Source of the DNA: an uncultured Hyphomicrobium sp.
Lineage (GTDB): Bacteria; Pseudomonadota; Alphaproteobacteria; Rhizobiales; Hyphomicrobiaceae
Direction: 5' to 3'
Assembly: GCA_934555825.1 (NCBI GenBank)
Contig: CAKTFJ010000002.1
Coordinates: 62,001 to 126,000, forward strand
Length of the DNA: 64,000 nucleotides
A model generated the notes under the pieces. The model worked only from the letters and a program-made list of their open reading frames with translations, ran no database searches and had not been told where the DNA came from. This document shows positions 26,569-37,392 of the stretch, in pieces. Position 1 is the first letter of the stretch. Every line of letters starts with the position of its first letter. A program made the translations under genes and the position numbers.

Positions 26569-27043
26569 GACGGTTGGATATTCCTCGAAAACGTTCCCGA
26601 ATGACGGCGTCGAAACCCCGCAAACGCCGCTCATGCGCGTCTACCGCACTCCGTTCGTCTCTGCGAGGAAAAAGGCCAAAGTGGGACTCAGGGATCGCCT
26701 TGGAACAGTGCGGGGTGGATATGCCGATGACGGTCCCTGCGAGCACTCATGTTGCAGTGCGCAAGAGCGCGATGGTGGACTGCGTGCAATTAACGCGTGG
26801 TTATGCCGCAGAAAACTTGACTTGAGACAAGTTTGACGATTGTGGTGTGTGTGTGGTCGGGGGACTCTGCCTGTTCCGTGTGCACGTCGGTGACGCGTGC
26901 GACGCGAGGGGAATATGGGGTCGCCCCAAAGGCAGTGGCGCGGACGCGCCAGGCGGAACGATCGGCAACATTGGAACGGTCGACAGGCCTGCATGGGAGA
27001 TTCCGGCTGAGAAGCCGGGAAACGGAACCGGGGAGCGGATTTT
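26569..27043. promoter_or_regulatory. Divergent regulatory region between ialB and the cox operon
   Basis: About 475 bases without a gene. It includes the inverted repeat at 26813-26834, a TTAA-N7-TTAT sequence at 26790-26804 (weak CtrA-like match), a GT-rich tract (GGTGTGTGTGTGG, about 26842-26855) and the GGGGAG ribosome site of coxB at 27029-27034. A GC-rich leader of about 180 bases precedes coxB. Confidence 0.45.
26813..26834. promoter_or_regulatory. Inverted repeat AAACTTG-N8-CAAGTTT (operator candidate)
   Basis: Two perfect 7-base arms separated by 8 bases (ACTTGAGA) form a 22-base dyad typical of a dimeric regulator site. It sits about 210 bases before coxB and 245 before ialB. The binding protein is unknown. 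Confidence 0.5.
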
Positions 27044-27973
27044 ATGCTGAGATGGATCTTCAAGTATGTGCCTCAGGTGGCGCTGGCCGGGTTGATGGCC
27101 ATGCTGATGGCGCCGGGCGCTGCGATGGCGCAGGTCGGAGTGGGCCAGCCCGCCCCCAAGCAGATTGGGATGCAGGAAGCCGTTACGCCGATCGCTCGCG
27201 AGATCCATGCGTTTCACGATCTGACGAACCTCATCATCATCGCGATTGCGGCTTTCGTTATTATCCTTCTGCTCTATGTGATGTTCCGCTTCAGCGAGAA
27301 GCGTAACCCCACTCCCAGCAAGACGACGCACCACACGCTGCTCGAACTTGCATGGACCGTGCTTCCGATCCTGATCCTCGTCGTGATCGCGATCCCCTCG
27401 TTCAAGCTCCTGATGAACCAGTACACGTATCCGAAGCCGGATCTCACGATTAAGGCGATCGGCAACTCGTGGTTCTGGGAGCACGAGTATCCGGACCACG
27501 GCAACATCACGATTACGTCCAACATGCTGGGCGATGCCGAGATCGCCGAGCGTGAGCAGCGTGGCATTCCGTCTCCGCGCCTGCTCGCCGTCGATAACGA
27601 GATCGTCGTTCCGGTGAACAAGGTCGTGCATGTGCTCGTCACCGCCAACGACGTGATCCACAACTGGACCGTTCCGTCCTTCGGCTCGAAGGTCGACGCC
27701 GTGCCGGGACGCGTGACATCCACGTGGTTCAAGGCCGAGCGTGAGGGCATGTATTACGGCCAGTGCTCGGAGCTTTGCGGCCTCAACCACGCCTTCATGC
27801 CGATCGGTGTGCGCGTGGTGAACGATGACGTGTTCAACCAGTGGGTCGAGGCTCTTCAGGCTCGCGATCGCAAGCGGGCGCGCGAGATCCTGGACGAAGT
27901 GGCGATCAAGCAGGCCGCCGAGGCTGCCGGCACGGCGACGACTGTCGTGAGCGCCGCGACGCAGGCCCAATAG
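27044..27973 (+). CDS. coxB: Cytochrome c oxidase subunit II (CuA subunit)
   Basis: A 309-residue subunit with signal peptide (ending AMAQ), two membrane helices (about residues 60-85 and 105-125) and a periplasmic cupredoxin domain. The binuclear CuA site is intact: CSELCGLNHAFM plus an upstream His in VIHNWTVPSFG. The aromatic electron-entry patch GNSWFWEHEYP is present. It accepts electrons from cytochrome c and passes them to subunit I. It is first in the cox operon, with GGGGAG 9 bases before ATG. Confidence 0.98.
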   Translation: MLRWIFKYVPQVALAGLMAMLMAPGAAMAQVGVGQPAPKQIGMQEAVTPIAREIHAFHDLTNLIIIAIAAFVIILLLYVMFRFSEKRNPTPSKTTHHTLLELAWTVLPILILVVIAIPSFKLLMNQYTYPKPDLTIKAIGNSWFWEHEYPDHGNITITSNMLGDAEIAEREQRGIPSPRLLAVDNEIVVPVNKVVHVLVTANDVIHNWTVPSFGSKVDAVPGRVTSTWFKAEREGMYYGQCSELCGLNHAFMPIGVRVVNDDVFNQWVEALQARDRKRAREILDEVAIKQAAEAAGTATTVVSAATQAQ

Positions 27974-28052
27974 CACCCGGAACGGCGGAGCCGCGCACCG
28001 GCGCTGGTCTCCGCCTCAACCGGATTCGGAATGGAAACACCCAGGTCAATAA

Positions 28053-29681
<1,629 letters not shown>

Positions 29682-29690
29682 GACCGTGTT

Positions 29691-29718
29691 GCGCGGAGGC
29701 TTTCGAAAGCCTCCGCGC
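29691..29718 (+). other. Perfect 28-base palindrome after coxA (RNA hairpin)
   Basis: GCGCGGAGGCTTTC and its exact reverse complement are directly joined, so the RNA would form a very stable stem with a minimal loop. No T run follows, so it is more likely an mRNA-protecting or processing element than a terminator. A second, weaker stem lies at 29740-29764 before ctaB. Confidence 0.8.
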
Positions 29719-29841
29719 CGCGGCTCTTCACATGCGTTCCGGTGGGAGGCTTGCTCCCCCACCGTTTCAGTTCAGCGACGCACCGTAGAAGTGCGCGCAC
29801 CATTGGCGGGTTGATGACCGCCGCGGGAGAATGGGGAAACG

Positions 29842-30774
29842 ATGACTGGCTCTACCGCCGAGGCTACGATTCAGAGTTCCGTGGTCAGCACCGATGGTTC
29901 GGTGGGTGACTTCTTCGAACTCATGAAGCCGCGCGTCATGTCGCTCGTGGTGTTTACGTCGCTTGCGGGGCTTGTGGCGGCGCCGGGCGATCTGCACCCG
30001 CTGCTTGCCGTCATTGCGATCCTTTGCATTGCCGTCGGCGCCGGTGCGTCGGGTGCTCTCAACATGTGGTACGACGCGGATATCGACGTGCGCATGGCGC
30101 GCACCGCGGCACGTCCCATCCCGCGCGGCCGCGTAACGGCGGATGAAGCGCTGACGTTCGGCACGGTGCTCTCCATCGTTTCGGTGATGACGCTCGGCGT
30201 GCTGGTGAACTGGGTGGCGGGCGCGCTGCTGGCGCTGACCATTGCCTATTACGTTTTCTTCTACACGATGTGGCTCAAGCGGCGGACGCCGCAGAACATC
30301 GTCATCGGCGGCGCGGCAGGCTCTTTCCCGCCGATGATCGGCTGGGCTGCCGTGACCGGAACCGTGAGCATCGAGAGCGTGCTCATGTTCCTCATCATCT
30401 TTATGTGGACGCCGCCGCACTTCTGGGCGCTTGCGCTTTATCGGGCTCGCGATTACGAGCGCGTCGGCGTGCCGATGCTGCCGGTTGTGGCCGGACCGGA
30501 CGAGACGCGTCGGCAGATCCTGCTCTATTCGCTGGTGCTGGTGCCGCTTGCGGTGTCGCCGTACGTCATCGGGCTCGGCGGCATCGTCTACGGCGTGTCC
30601 TCTGTCGTGCTGGGGCTGATGTTCCTCTGGCTCGCGGTCAAGGTTTGGCGGACCCGGGAAGGACGCGAAGCCGACTACGCGGCGAAGCAGCTGTTCGGCT
30701 TCTCGATCCTTTATCTCTTCCTGCTGTTCGGGGTGCTGCTCGGCGAGCATCTCGTCGCGAAGCTGTGGTCGTAA
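29842..30774 (+). CDS. ctaB: Protoheme IX farnesyltransferase (heme O synthase)
   Basis: A 310-residue polytopic UbiA-family prenyltransferase. The signature [23 protein letters not shown] contains the aspartate-rich prenyl-diphosphate site, and a second block reads [20 protein letters not shown]. It converts heme B to heme O, the precursor of heme A needed by CoxA. It lies 160 bases after coxA, separated by hairpins, and is likely expressed at a lower level than the structural genes. Confidence 0.97.
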   Translation: MTGSTAEATIQSSVVSTDGSVGDFFELMKPRVMSLVVFTSLAGLVAAPGDLHPLLAVIAILCIAVGAGASGALNMWYDADIDVRMARTAARPIPRGRVTADEALTFGTVLSIVSVMTLGVLVNWVAGALLALTIAYYVFFYTMWLKRRTPQNIVIGGAAGSFPPMIGWAAVTGTVSIESVLMFLIIFMWTPPHFWALALYRARDYERVGVPMLPVVAGPDETRRQILLYSLVLVPLAVSPYVIGLGGIVYGVSSVVLGLMFLWLAVKVWRTREGREADYAAKQLFGFSILYLFLLFGVLLGEHLVAKLWS

Positions 30775-30811
30775 AAAGACCGATGCCGGGGTCGAAGTGC
30801 AAGAGGCGGTG

Positions 30812-30943
30812 GTGACGGACGGAATGGACGAAGAGGCAAAGCGGCTCAAGCGGCAGCGGCTCAAATCGCTGGCGATCGGACTGGGGCTGGCTTTTCTGGT
30901 CGTGCTCTTCTACCTCGCGACCATTGTGCGGATGGGGAATTAG
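30812..30943 (+). CDS. Small membrane protein of the cox operon (CoxF-like)
   Basis: A 43-residue protein starting GTG (AGAGG 5 bases upstream): a charged cytoplasmic N-terminus (DEEAKRLKRQRLKSL), one membrane helix (AIGLGLAFLVVLFYLATIV) and RMGN at the end. Genes for such single-helix proteins sit between ctaB and ctaG in many alphaproteobacterial cox operons and are called coxF; the function is poorly defined. GTG at 30797 (GGGG 5 bases upstream) is an alternative start. ctaG begins 5 bases after its stop. Confidence 0.8.
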   Translation: MTDGMDEEAKRLKRQRLKSLAIGLGLAFLVVLFYLATIVRMGN

Positions 30944-30948
30944 TCGAC

Positions 30949-31584
30949 GTGACAACAGACGGTCATAACGACGAGGGTGCTCGCGGCACCGAGCCGGAAT
31001 TCGATCCGGTGCGGCGGACGTCGAACAGCCGGGTCGTGCTGGTCTGCCTCTCGGCGCTGCTCTTCATGGGCGCTGCCGCATGGGCAGCCGTGCCGCTCTA
31101 TCAGCTCTTCTGTCAGGTCACGGGTTTTGGCGGCACGCCGATGCGGGCGGACCAGATTCCTAATCAGGTGTTCGATCGCGTGATTACGGTGCGCCTCGAT
31201 TCGAACGTCGCGCCTGGGTTGCCTTGGAGCTTCCAGCCCGTTCAGCGGACGATCGACGTGAAGGTCGGCGAGAATATGCTGGGCTTCTATACGGCGCACA
31301 ACGCGTCCGATAAGCCCATCACCGGCACGGCGACGTTCAACGTTTCGCCTTATGCCGCGGGGCCCTACTTCGCAAAGATCGATTGCTTCTGCTTCACAGA
31401 ACAAACGCTTCAGCCCGGCGAGACTGTCGAGATGCCGGTGTCTTTCTTCGTCGATCCCTCGATCATGGACGATCGGGAGGCCGACAGAATTCGTGAAATC
31501 ACGCTGTCCTACACCTTCTATCCGATGACAAGCGGCCCGCAGGCCGAGGTTCAGACGACGAAGGAGCCCAGAACGGGAGGCTAG
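30949..31584 (+). CDS. ctaG: Cytochrome c oxidase copper assembly protein CtaG (Cox11)
   Basis: A 211-residue protein with one N-terminal membrane helix (about residues 28-50) and a periplasmic immunoglobulin-like domain. Copper-binding cysteines C146 and C148 lie in the diagnostic CFCF motif; C55 (LFCQVTGFGG) is the third conserved cysteine. CtaG delivers copper to the CuB site of CoxA. The start is GTG, 5 bases after the coxF-like stop, so the two are probably coupled. Confidence 0.97.
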   Translation: MTTDGHNDEGARGTEPEFDPVRRTSNSRVVLVCLSALLFMGAAAWAAVPLYQLFCQVTGFGGTPMRADQIPNQVFDRVITVRLDSNVAPGLPWSFQPVQRTIDVKVGENMLGFYTAHNASDKPITGTATFNVSPYAAGPYFAKIDCFCFTEQTLQPGETVEMPVSFFVDPSIMDDREADRIREITLSYTFYPMTSGPQAEVQTTKEPRTGG

Positions 31585-31721
31585 CGACAGCACGAGATCC
31601 CGGGGCTTAAGCCATCGGGTTAAACGACAGGCCGAGACAGGGGCGGCATACACCCGAAAGGGTTGTGCGGTTCGCGGGGCGGCCGGAGCTAATAAAGCGA
31701 ACGGGGATTACGGAGACGGAC

Positions 31722-32675
31722 ATGGCTCAAGCGCACGGCAAGCAACACGATTATCACCTGCTCGATCCGAGCCCTTGGCCGCTTCTGGCTTCGCTCGCGA
31801 CGTTCGTTCTCGCCGTCGGCGGCATCGTCTGGATGCGCTCGATGGGCGATGGCGAGGGCCTGTTCGGCCTGCATGGACCGTGGGTGTTCGCGGTCGGTTT
31901 TGCCGCCCTTATCGCCGTCGCCTACCTCTGGTGGCGCGACGTGGTGATCGAAGCGCATCGCGGCGACCATACGCCGGTCGTGCAGCTTCATCTGCGCTAC
32001 GGCATCATTCTCTTCATCGCGTCGGAAGTGATGTTCTTCGTGGCCTGGTTCTGGGCCTACTTCGACTTCTCTCTGTTCCCTTCCGGACTGGAGCAGATCG
32101 AGAACATGCAGCAGGCCATCGGTCTGGTGCAGCGGAACGAAGTGTTCGGTGGTCAGTGGCCCCCGGTTCCGGTCGAAATGACCGAGGCCGTTATTCCGGC
32201 GACCGGCATGCCGGCGGAAGGTTTCTTCAAGGGTACGTTCGATCCCTGGACGCTTCCGTTCATCAACACGCTCATCCTGCTGACGTCGGGTGTGACGGTG
32301 ACCTGGGCGCATCACGCGCTGCTCAAGAACGACCGCCGCGGCCTCGTCCTCGGTCTCTTCCTGACGGTCCTTCTCGGCGTCATCTTTACGGCCATGCAGG
32401 CTTACGAGTATACGCATGCGGCGTTCAGCTTCGCCGGGCACGCATACGGTGCGGCGTTCTTCATGGCCACCGGCTTCCACGGCGTGCACGTCATCATCGG
32501 CACGATCTTCCTCTTGGTGTGTTTGCTTCGCGCCATGAAGGGCCATTTCACGCCGAAGCAGCACTTCGGCTTCGAGGGCGCTGCCTGGTACTGGCACTTC
32601 GTCGACGTGGTGTGGCTGTTCCTGTTCGTCGCGATCTACGTGTGGGGCGCGGGTCCGAACCCGGGCGCTCACTAA
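31722..32675 (+). CDS. coxC: Cytochrome c oxidase subunit III
   Basis: A 317-residue subunit with seven predicted membrane helices; conserved segments include [60 protein letters not shown] [14 protein letters not shown] and [12 protein letters not shown]. It stabilises proton uptake to subunit I. ATG 31722 ([12 protein letters not shown]) is chosen over the upstream frame because ACGGAGACGGAC precedes it. A clear terminator follows. Confidence 0.98.
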   Translation: MAQAHGKQHDYHLLDPSPWPLLASLATFVLAVGGIVWMRSMGDGEGLFGLHGPWVFAVGFAALIAVAYLWWRDVVIEAHRGDHTPVVQLHLRYGIILFIASEVMFFVAWFWAYFDFSLFPSGLEQIENMQQAIGLVQRNEVFGGQWPPVPVEMTEAVIPATGMPAEGFFKGTFDPWTLPFINTLILLTSGVTVTWAHHALLKNDRRGLVLGLFLTVLLGVIFTAMQAYEYTHAAFSFAGHAYGAAFFMATGFHGVHVIIGTIFLLVCLLRAMKGHFTPKQHFGFEGAAWYWHFVDVVWLFLFVAIYVWGAGPNPGAH

Positions 32676-32700
32676 TAGGCTGACGGTCGAATTGAAGCAG

Positions 32701-32733
32701 GGGGCCGAGTCTCGTGACTCGGCCCCTTCTTCG
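32701..32733 (+). terminator. Terminator after coxC
   Basis: A perfect 11-bp stem GGGGCCGAGTC / GACTCGGCCCC with a TCGT tetraloop (32701-32726), followed by TTCTTCG. It separates the structural cox operon from the DUF983-surf1 pair. Confidence 0.85.
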
Positions 32734-32770
32734 TTCGCTAGAATGGTGATCGGGACAGAGAGGTGGCCGC

Positions 32771-33169
32771 ATGCACAGCACGAAGACAACGCACGACGAG
32801 ACGGCCCGGCGGGCCGTGTCTCCGGTCATTGCGGGTGTGCTTGCGCGCTGTCCGCGCTGCGGGCGCGGTCCGTTGTTTCAGAACGGGCTGATGCTGCGGT
32901 CCCGCTGCGAAGCGTGCAATCTCGATTACGCGTTCATCGATACTGGCGATGGTCCGGCGGTGTTTGCAATCCTGATCCTCGGCTTCGTCGTATTGGGTCT
33001 CGCGCTTTTCGTGGAATTCCGCTACGAGCCGTCCGTCTGGGTCCATGTGGTGCTGTGGGGCATTCTAACGCCGCTTTTTTCGTTCGCCCTGCTCAGGTTC
33101 CTCAAGGCGACGCTGATTGCGCTCATTTGGACCAACAAGGCCGAAGAGGGCCGGCTGGCAAAGGATTGA
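32771..33169 (+). CDS. DUF983 membrane protein with zinc-ribbon motif
   Basis: A 132-residue protein with four cysteines (C27, C30 in CPRCG; C46, C49 in CEAC) that look like a zinc ribbon, then two membrane helices (AVFAILILGFVVLGLALFV and VVLWGILTPLFSFALL). DUF983 genes regularly lie between coxC and surf1 in alphaproteobacteria, suggesting a role in oxidase assembly; the biochemical function is not established. GAGGTGG precedes ATG 32771, and surf1 follows after 5 bases. Confidence 0.9.
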   Translation: MHSTKTTHDETARRAVSPVIAGVLARCPRCGRGPLFQNGLMLRSRCEACNLDYAFIDTGDGPAVFAILILGFVVLGLALFVEFRYEPSVWVHVVLWGILTPLFSFALLRFLKATLIALIWTNKAEEGRLAKD

Positions 33170-33174
33170 GACCG

Positions 33175-33942
33175 ATGGCAGAGGACACGGCCGGCAAAAG
33201 CGCGAGAACCCGCGGGCTCGTTCCAGCCGCGCTCGCGACCCTCGTGGCGTTCGCGATTATGGTGGCGCTGGGCAACTGGCAGATGGAGCGGCTGCATTGG
33301 AAGGAAGGGCTGGTGGCCGCCATCGAGAGCGGCCTCAAAAAGGAGCCCGCGCCGCTGGAAGATCCTGCCGACGCTTGGAAGGAGCTTCGCAAGGAGGAAT
33401 ACCGGCCTGTTACAGTGAGCGGCCGCTTTCTGCACGAGCATGAGCGGCACCTGTTCGCCACCGACCACGGCCAGATGGGCTGGCACATCTACACGCCTCT
33501 CGAAACAGAGGGTGGGCGGATCCTGTTCGTTAACCGGGGGTTCGTGCCGGATGCTTTCAAGGAGCCCGCATCTCGCCCCGATGGGCAGATCGCAGGACCT
33601 GTCACGGTGAAAGGGCTCGTGCGGGCGCCCGGTGTGCAGGGATCGTTCGAGCCGGACAGGGACCCGGCCAAGAACGTCTGGCATTGGCGGGATCTGGCCG
33701 GCATGATCGCGTCCATGGGCGTCGAAGGGGCCTGGACGCGGATGATGCCCTTTTTCGTGGATGCCGTGGCGGAGTCCGCAAACCCCGGCGGATGGCCCAA
33801 GGGCGGCGCCACACGGCTCGATATCCCGAACCGGCACCTGGAATATGCGCTCACGTGGTACGGACTGGCCGGAACGCTGCTCGTGGTGTTCGGCGCTTTC
33901 GTCTGGACGCGGCTTCGGGGCGAGCGTTCGCCCCGCGCCTGA
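33175..33942 (+). CDS. surf1: SURF1 family cytochrome oxidase assembly protein
   Basis: A 255-residue protein with the SURF1 plan: N-terminal membrane helix ending at the GNWQMERLHWKEGL motif, a periplasmic domain (RPVTVSGRFLHEHE ... ILFVNRGFVPDAFKEPASRP) and a C-terminal helix preceded by RHLEYALTWYGLA. SURF1 assists heme A insertion into subunit I. AAGGA lies 9 bases before ATG 33175, at the end of the DUF983 gene. Confidence 0.96.
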   Translation: MAEDTAGKSARTRGLVPAALATLVAFAIMVALGNWQMERLHWKEGLVAAIESGLKKEPAPLEDPADAWKELRKEEYRPVTVSGRFLHEHERHLFATDHGQMGWHIYTPLETEGGRILFVNRGFVPDAFKEPASRPDGQIAGPVTVKGLVRAPGVQGSFEPDRDPAKNVWHWRDLAGMIASMGVEGAWTRMMPFFVDAVAESANPGGWPKGGATRLDIPNRHLEYALTWYGLAGTLLVVFGAFVWTRLRGERSPRA

Positions 33943-33986
33943 GCTTGATCCGGGGCAGGGCGACCTTTAGATTCAGCTTTGAATTG

Positions 33987-34027
33987 AAGCGCAAAGGGGC
34001 TTTCTGCCTCCCCTCGGCGCTTTATTT
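33987..34027 (+). terminator. Probable terminator after surf1
   Basis: A two-part stem AAGCGC..AGGGG / CCCCT..GCGCTT with a 2x2 internal loop and 10-base loop, followed by TATTT. Confidence 0.6.
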
Positions 34028-34085
34028 GCGGTGGGCGAAAATCCCCGCCCCCTAACTCCATTCCTTTCAAGAAAGCCTGCGGCCT

Positions 34086-35495
34086 GTGACCTACATCTCT
34101 ACCAGGGGCGAAGCGGCCTCGCTCACCTTCGAGGACGTTCTTTTGCGTGGGCTCGCCCGGGATGGCGGGCTCTATGTTCCCGAGGTCTGGCCAGTCGTTC
34201 CGCCTGAGACCATTGCCTCGTTCGCCGGCAAGCCGTTCGCCGAGGTGGCTGCTCATGTGATCGGATGCTTCGCGGGGAGCTCCGTGAGCAAGGATGCCCT
34301 GCTCGGGATGGCCGAGGACGCCTATGGGCGCTTCGGGCATCCGGCGGTGACGCCGCTCGTGCAGATCGACCGCAACCGCTGGGTGCTGGAACTGTTCCAC
34401 GGGCCGACGCTCGCTTTCAAAGACGTGGCAATGCAGATGCTCGCGCGGCTCATGGATCACGCGCTTGCGGGCCGCGACCAGCGTGCCGTTATCGTCGGTG
34501 CGACATCTGGCGACACGGGCGGGGCCGCGATCGAGGCGTTTCGCGGCTCGGAGCGCGTCGACGTCGTGATCCTGTTCCCGGAAGGGCGCGTGTCAGACGT
34601 GCAGCGGCGCATGATGACGACGCCGACAGACGCCAACGTGCACGCGGTCGCGATCAAGGGCACGTTCGACGACTGTCAGGCGCTGGTGAAGGCGATGTTC
34701 AACGACCTCGCGTTCCGTGACAGCATCAACCTCGCGGGAGTCAACTCGATCAACTGGGCGCGCATCGTCGCGCAGGTGACTTACTACTTCGCCGCGGGCG
34801 TCGCGCTCGGCGCGCCCTATCGGCCGGTGAGCTTTGCCGTGCCGACGGGCAACTTCGGCGACATTCTCGCTGGGTGGGTTGCGAAGCGGATGGGGCTTCC
34901 TATTCAACGCCTCACGATCGCATCCAACGAGAACGATATTCTGCCGCGGGCACATGCAACGGGCGTCTATGAAATGCAGGGTGTGGTCGAGACATCCTCG
35001 CCCTCGATGGACATCCAGATCTCGTCCAACTTCGAGCGGTTCCTGTTCGAAGCCTCGGGCCGCGATGCCGGATATATCCGTGGCGTCATGGGCGCGCTTC
35101 AGCAGGGCGGCCGTTTCGAGCTGGGACCGTGTGCCGTGCCGTTCCGCGAGACGTTCGGCGCTGCGGCTGCGAGCGAAGCGGATGTCGCGGACGCCATCCG
35201 CCGCACGCGCGAGGCAAGCGGCTATCTTCTCGATCCTCATACGGCGTGCGGTCTCGTTGCGCTCGAACGCACGGAGGCGCAATCCGAGGTGCCCGGCATC
35301 GTGCTCTCGACGGCGCATCCTGCGAAGTTCCCCGACGCGATGGAGCGCATCACGGGCGAACGGCCCGGTTTGCCGGAGCGGTTATCCTCGCTCCTGACCG
35401 ATCCGGAGCGCTTCCCCGTGCTCGCGAACGACGTGGCGGAGGTGAAGCGCTTCGTGGCCGGAGCCGTGCGCGCCGCGCCCGAGGGTGTGTCATGA
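34086..35495 (+). CDS. thrC: Threonine synthase
   Basis: A 469-residue PLP enzyme converting O-phosphohomoserine to threonine. The N-terminus YISTRGEA..LTFEDVLLRGLARDGGLYVPE is diagnostic; the PLP lysine is K112 in TLAFKDVAMQ, and ATSGDTGGAA is the phosphate-binding loop. The GTG start at 34086 has only a weak ribosome site. Its stop overlaps the start of the M16 peptidase gene by 4 bases. Homoserine kinase (thrB), the preceding step, is 9.5 kb downstream on the other strand. Confidence 0.97.
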   Translation: MTYISTRGEAASLTFEDVLLRGLARDGGLYVPEVWPVVPPETIASFAGKPFAEVAAHVIGCFAGSSVSKDALLGMAEDAYGRFGHPAVTPLVQIDRNRWVLELFHGPTLAFKDVAMQMLARLMDHALAGRDQRAVIVGATSGDTGGAAIEAFRGSERVDVVILFPEGRVSDVQRRMMTTPTDANVHAVAIKGTFDDCQALVKAMFNDLAFRDSINLAGVNSINWARIVAQVTYYFAAGVALGAPYRPVSFAVPTGNFGDILAGWVAKRMGLPIQRLTIASNENDILPRAHATGVYEMQGVVETSSPSMDIQISSNFERFLFEASGRDAGYIRGVMGALQQGGRFELGPCAVPFRETFGAAAASEADVADAIRRTREASGYLLDPHTACGLVALERTEAQSEVPGIVLSTAHPAKFPDAMERITGERPGLPERLSSLLTDPERFPVLANDVAEVKRFVAGAVRAAPEGVS

Positions 35496-36793
35496 GCATG
35501 GGCCAGCAGATCACGCGGCTCGCCAACGGTCTCACCGTCATCACGGAGACCATGCCGCATATCGAGACGACGTCGCTCGGGGTCTGGGTCGGCGTCGGCG
35601 CGCGTCACGAAACGCTCGCGGAAAATGGAATTTCGCATTTCCTCGAACACATGTCCTTCAAGGGCACGGCGTCGCGTTCGGCGCAGGCCATCGCGGAGGA
35701 GATCGAGTCGGTCGGCGGCGAGCTCAACGCCGCGACGGGTCTCGAAACAACCGCCTATTATGCGCGCGTGCTCAAGGGCGACGAAGGGCTCGCGCTCGAT
35801 CTCCTGGCGGACATTCTGCTGAATTCGAGTTTTGCGCCCGACGAGATGGAGCGGGAGCGCGGCGTGATCCTGCAGGAGATCGCGGCGACGCAGGACAGTC
35901 CCGACGACATAGCGTTCGAATTGGTGAACGAGGTGGCGTATCCGGATCAGGCAATTGGGCGCCCGATCCTGGGGCCGACCGCCAATGTGCGCGGGTTTAA
36001 GCCGTCCGATCTCAGTCACTTCCTGCAGTCGCACTACCAGCCGAGCAAAATGGTGTTGGCGGCGGCCGGGGCCGTCCGCCACGACGCCTTCGTCCGCCAC
36101 GCTGAGGCCCTATTCGGCGGGCTCACTTCCGTGGGAGCCGCCGATGAGCAGCGGGCGCTCTATGAGGGGGGCGTCCGCTGGCATCAAAAGCGTTTCGAAC
36201 AAAGCCATCTCGTGCTTGCGTACGAGGGTCCATCCTACCGTTCCGAGGCCTATTTCACGGCCCAGGTTTTCTCCGGACTTTTCGGAGGGGGGATGTCGTC
36301 CCGTCTGTTTCAGGAGGCGCGCGAAAAGCGCGGCCTCTGTTACTCGATCTATTCGTCCGCGTGGGGCCTGGGCGATACGGGCCTCTTTGCGGTGCACGCA
36401 GCGACCGGGACGGAGCTTATGGCCAACCTCATCGATGTGACCGGCGCTGCGCTCGAAGACGTCGCTCGCAACGGGCCGACGTTGGCCGAGCTCAACCGGG
36501 CGAAAGCCCAGCTCAAGGCCGGGCTGCTAATGAGTCTCGAATCATCTTCCGCTCGGGCAGAGCAAATGGCGCGACACATGCTGGTGCACGGCCGAGTGAT
36601 CGATAGCGACGAGCTGACGGCCAAGGTCAACGCCGTCAGCGTGGAGGATGTGGGCGCGTTCGCGCAGGGTCTGTTGAAGAGCCGGCCTTCCGTGGCCGTT
36701 GTCGGTGCCGGGAAGGCATCGCAGCGTCTTGCATCCGACGCTCAGGCGCGGATGACGCAAGGATCGGCTGGGCTGGAGGCGAGGAGGGCCTGA
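35492..36793 (+). CDS. M16 family zinc peptidase (mitochondrial processing peptidase-like)
   Basis: A 433-residue pitrilysin-family protease. The inverted zinc motif HFLEH (H49, E52, H53) and the downstream second-half features (LFGGGMSSRLFQEAREKRGLCYSIYS) are intact, matching single-chain bacterial relatives of mitochondrial processing peptidase beta. Substrates are not known. ATG 35492 overlaps the thrC stop (ATGA), giving coupling; thrC-M16-GNAT is a frequent alphaproteobacterial arrangement (general knowledge). The next gene shares one base. Confidence 0.95.
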   Translation: MSMGQQITRLANGLTVITETMPHIETTSLGVWVGVGARHETLAENGISHFLEHMSFKGTASRSAQAIAEEIESVGGELNAATGLETTAYYARVLKGDEGLALDLLADILLNSSFAPDEMERERGVILQEIAATQDSPDDIAFELVNEVAYPDQAIGRPILGPTANVRGFKPSDLSHFLQSHYQPSKMVLAAAGAVRHDAFVRHAEALFGGLTSVGAADEQRALYEGGVRWHQKRFEQSHLVLAYEGPSYRSEAYFTAQVFSGLFGGGMSSRLFQEAREKRGLCYSIYSSAWGLGDTGLFAVHAATGTELMANLIDVTGAALEDVARNGPTLAELNRAKAQLKAGLLMSLESSSARAEQMARHMLVHGRVIDSDELTAKVNAVSVEDVGAFAQGLLKSRPSVAVVGAGKASQRLASDAQARMTQGSAGLEARRA

Positions 36794-37392
36794 TGGCATT
36801 CCTGAGAGCCGGGCATCCGTCGGAATGGACGGTCCTTCAGGGCCGGGGCGTCTGGTTGCGTCCGCCGCAGAGCAGCGATTATGGTTCGTGGGCTGAGTTG
36901 CGCACGTTGAGCCGCGCGCATCTGACTCCCTGGGAGCCGGCGTGGCCGCGCGACGACCTCACGAAGAGCGCCTATCGGCGCCGGCTCAAGTTCTATCAGC
37001 GGGAAGCGCGCGACGATCTCGGGTACGCGTTTCTGCTGTTCCAGTCCGAAAGCGACCGCCTGATCGGCGGCGTGACTCTGTCCAATGTCCGCCGCGGCGT
37101 CACGCAGTCCGCCATGCTCGGTTACTGGATGGGGCTTCCCTTCGCGGGCCGCGGATACATGTCGGCTGCGGTTCGCACCGCGCTGCCCTATGCCTTCGAG
37201 ACTTTGCGGCTGCACCGCGTGGAAGCTGCCGTGCAGCCCACCAACGATGCGTCCATCCGCGTGCTGCGCAGCGTCGGATTTATCGAGGAGGGACTTGCTC
37301 GGCGTTATCTCAAGATCAACGGCGTGTGGCAGGATCACCTGATGTTCGCCATGCTGGCCGAGGATTGGTTGACGCGGGAGGTCCGGGTTTGA
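36793..37392 (+). CDS. GNAT acetyltransferase, RimJ/RimL-like
   Basis: A 199-residue GNAT enzyme. Motifs: VWLRPPQSSDY start strand, AMLGYWMGLPFAGRGYMSAAVRTAL (acetyl-CoA pyrophosphate loop region with AGRGY), LHRVEAAVQPTNDASIRVLRSVGFIEEGLARRY. The family N-acetylates protein N-termini (RimJ/RimL act on ribosomal proteins); the actual target is unknown. Its start overlaps the M16 stop by one base (TGATG), and its stop overlaps the proposed start of the GGDEF-EAL gene by 4 bases. Confidence 0.92.
   Translation: MAFLRAGHPSEWTVLQGRGVWLRPPQSSDYGSWAELRTLSRAHLTPWEPAWPRDDLTKSAYRRRLKFYQREARDDLGYAFLLFQSESDRLIGGVTLSNVRRGVTQSAMLGYWMGLPFAGRGYMSAAVRTALPYAFETLRLHRVEAAVQPTNDASIRVLRSVGFIEEGLARRYLKINGVWQDHLMFAMLAEDWLTREVRV

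Noticed and set aside
26790..26804. TTAA-N7-TTAT sequence between ialB and coxB
   Set aside because: One mismatch to the CtrA consensus, but there is no functional reason or second site nearby; likely chance.
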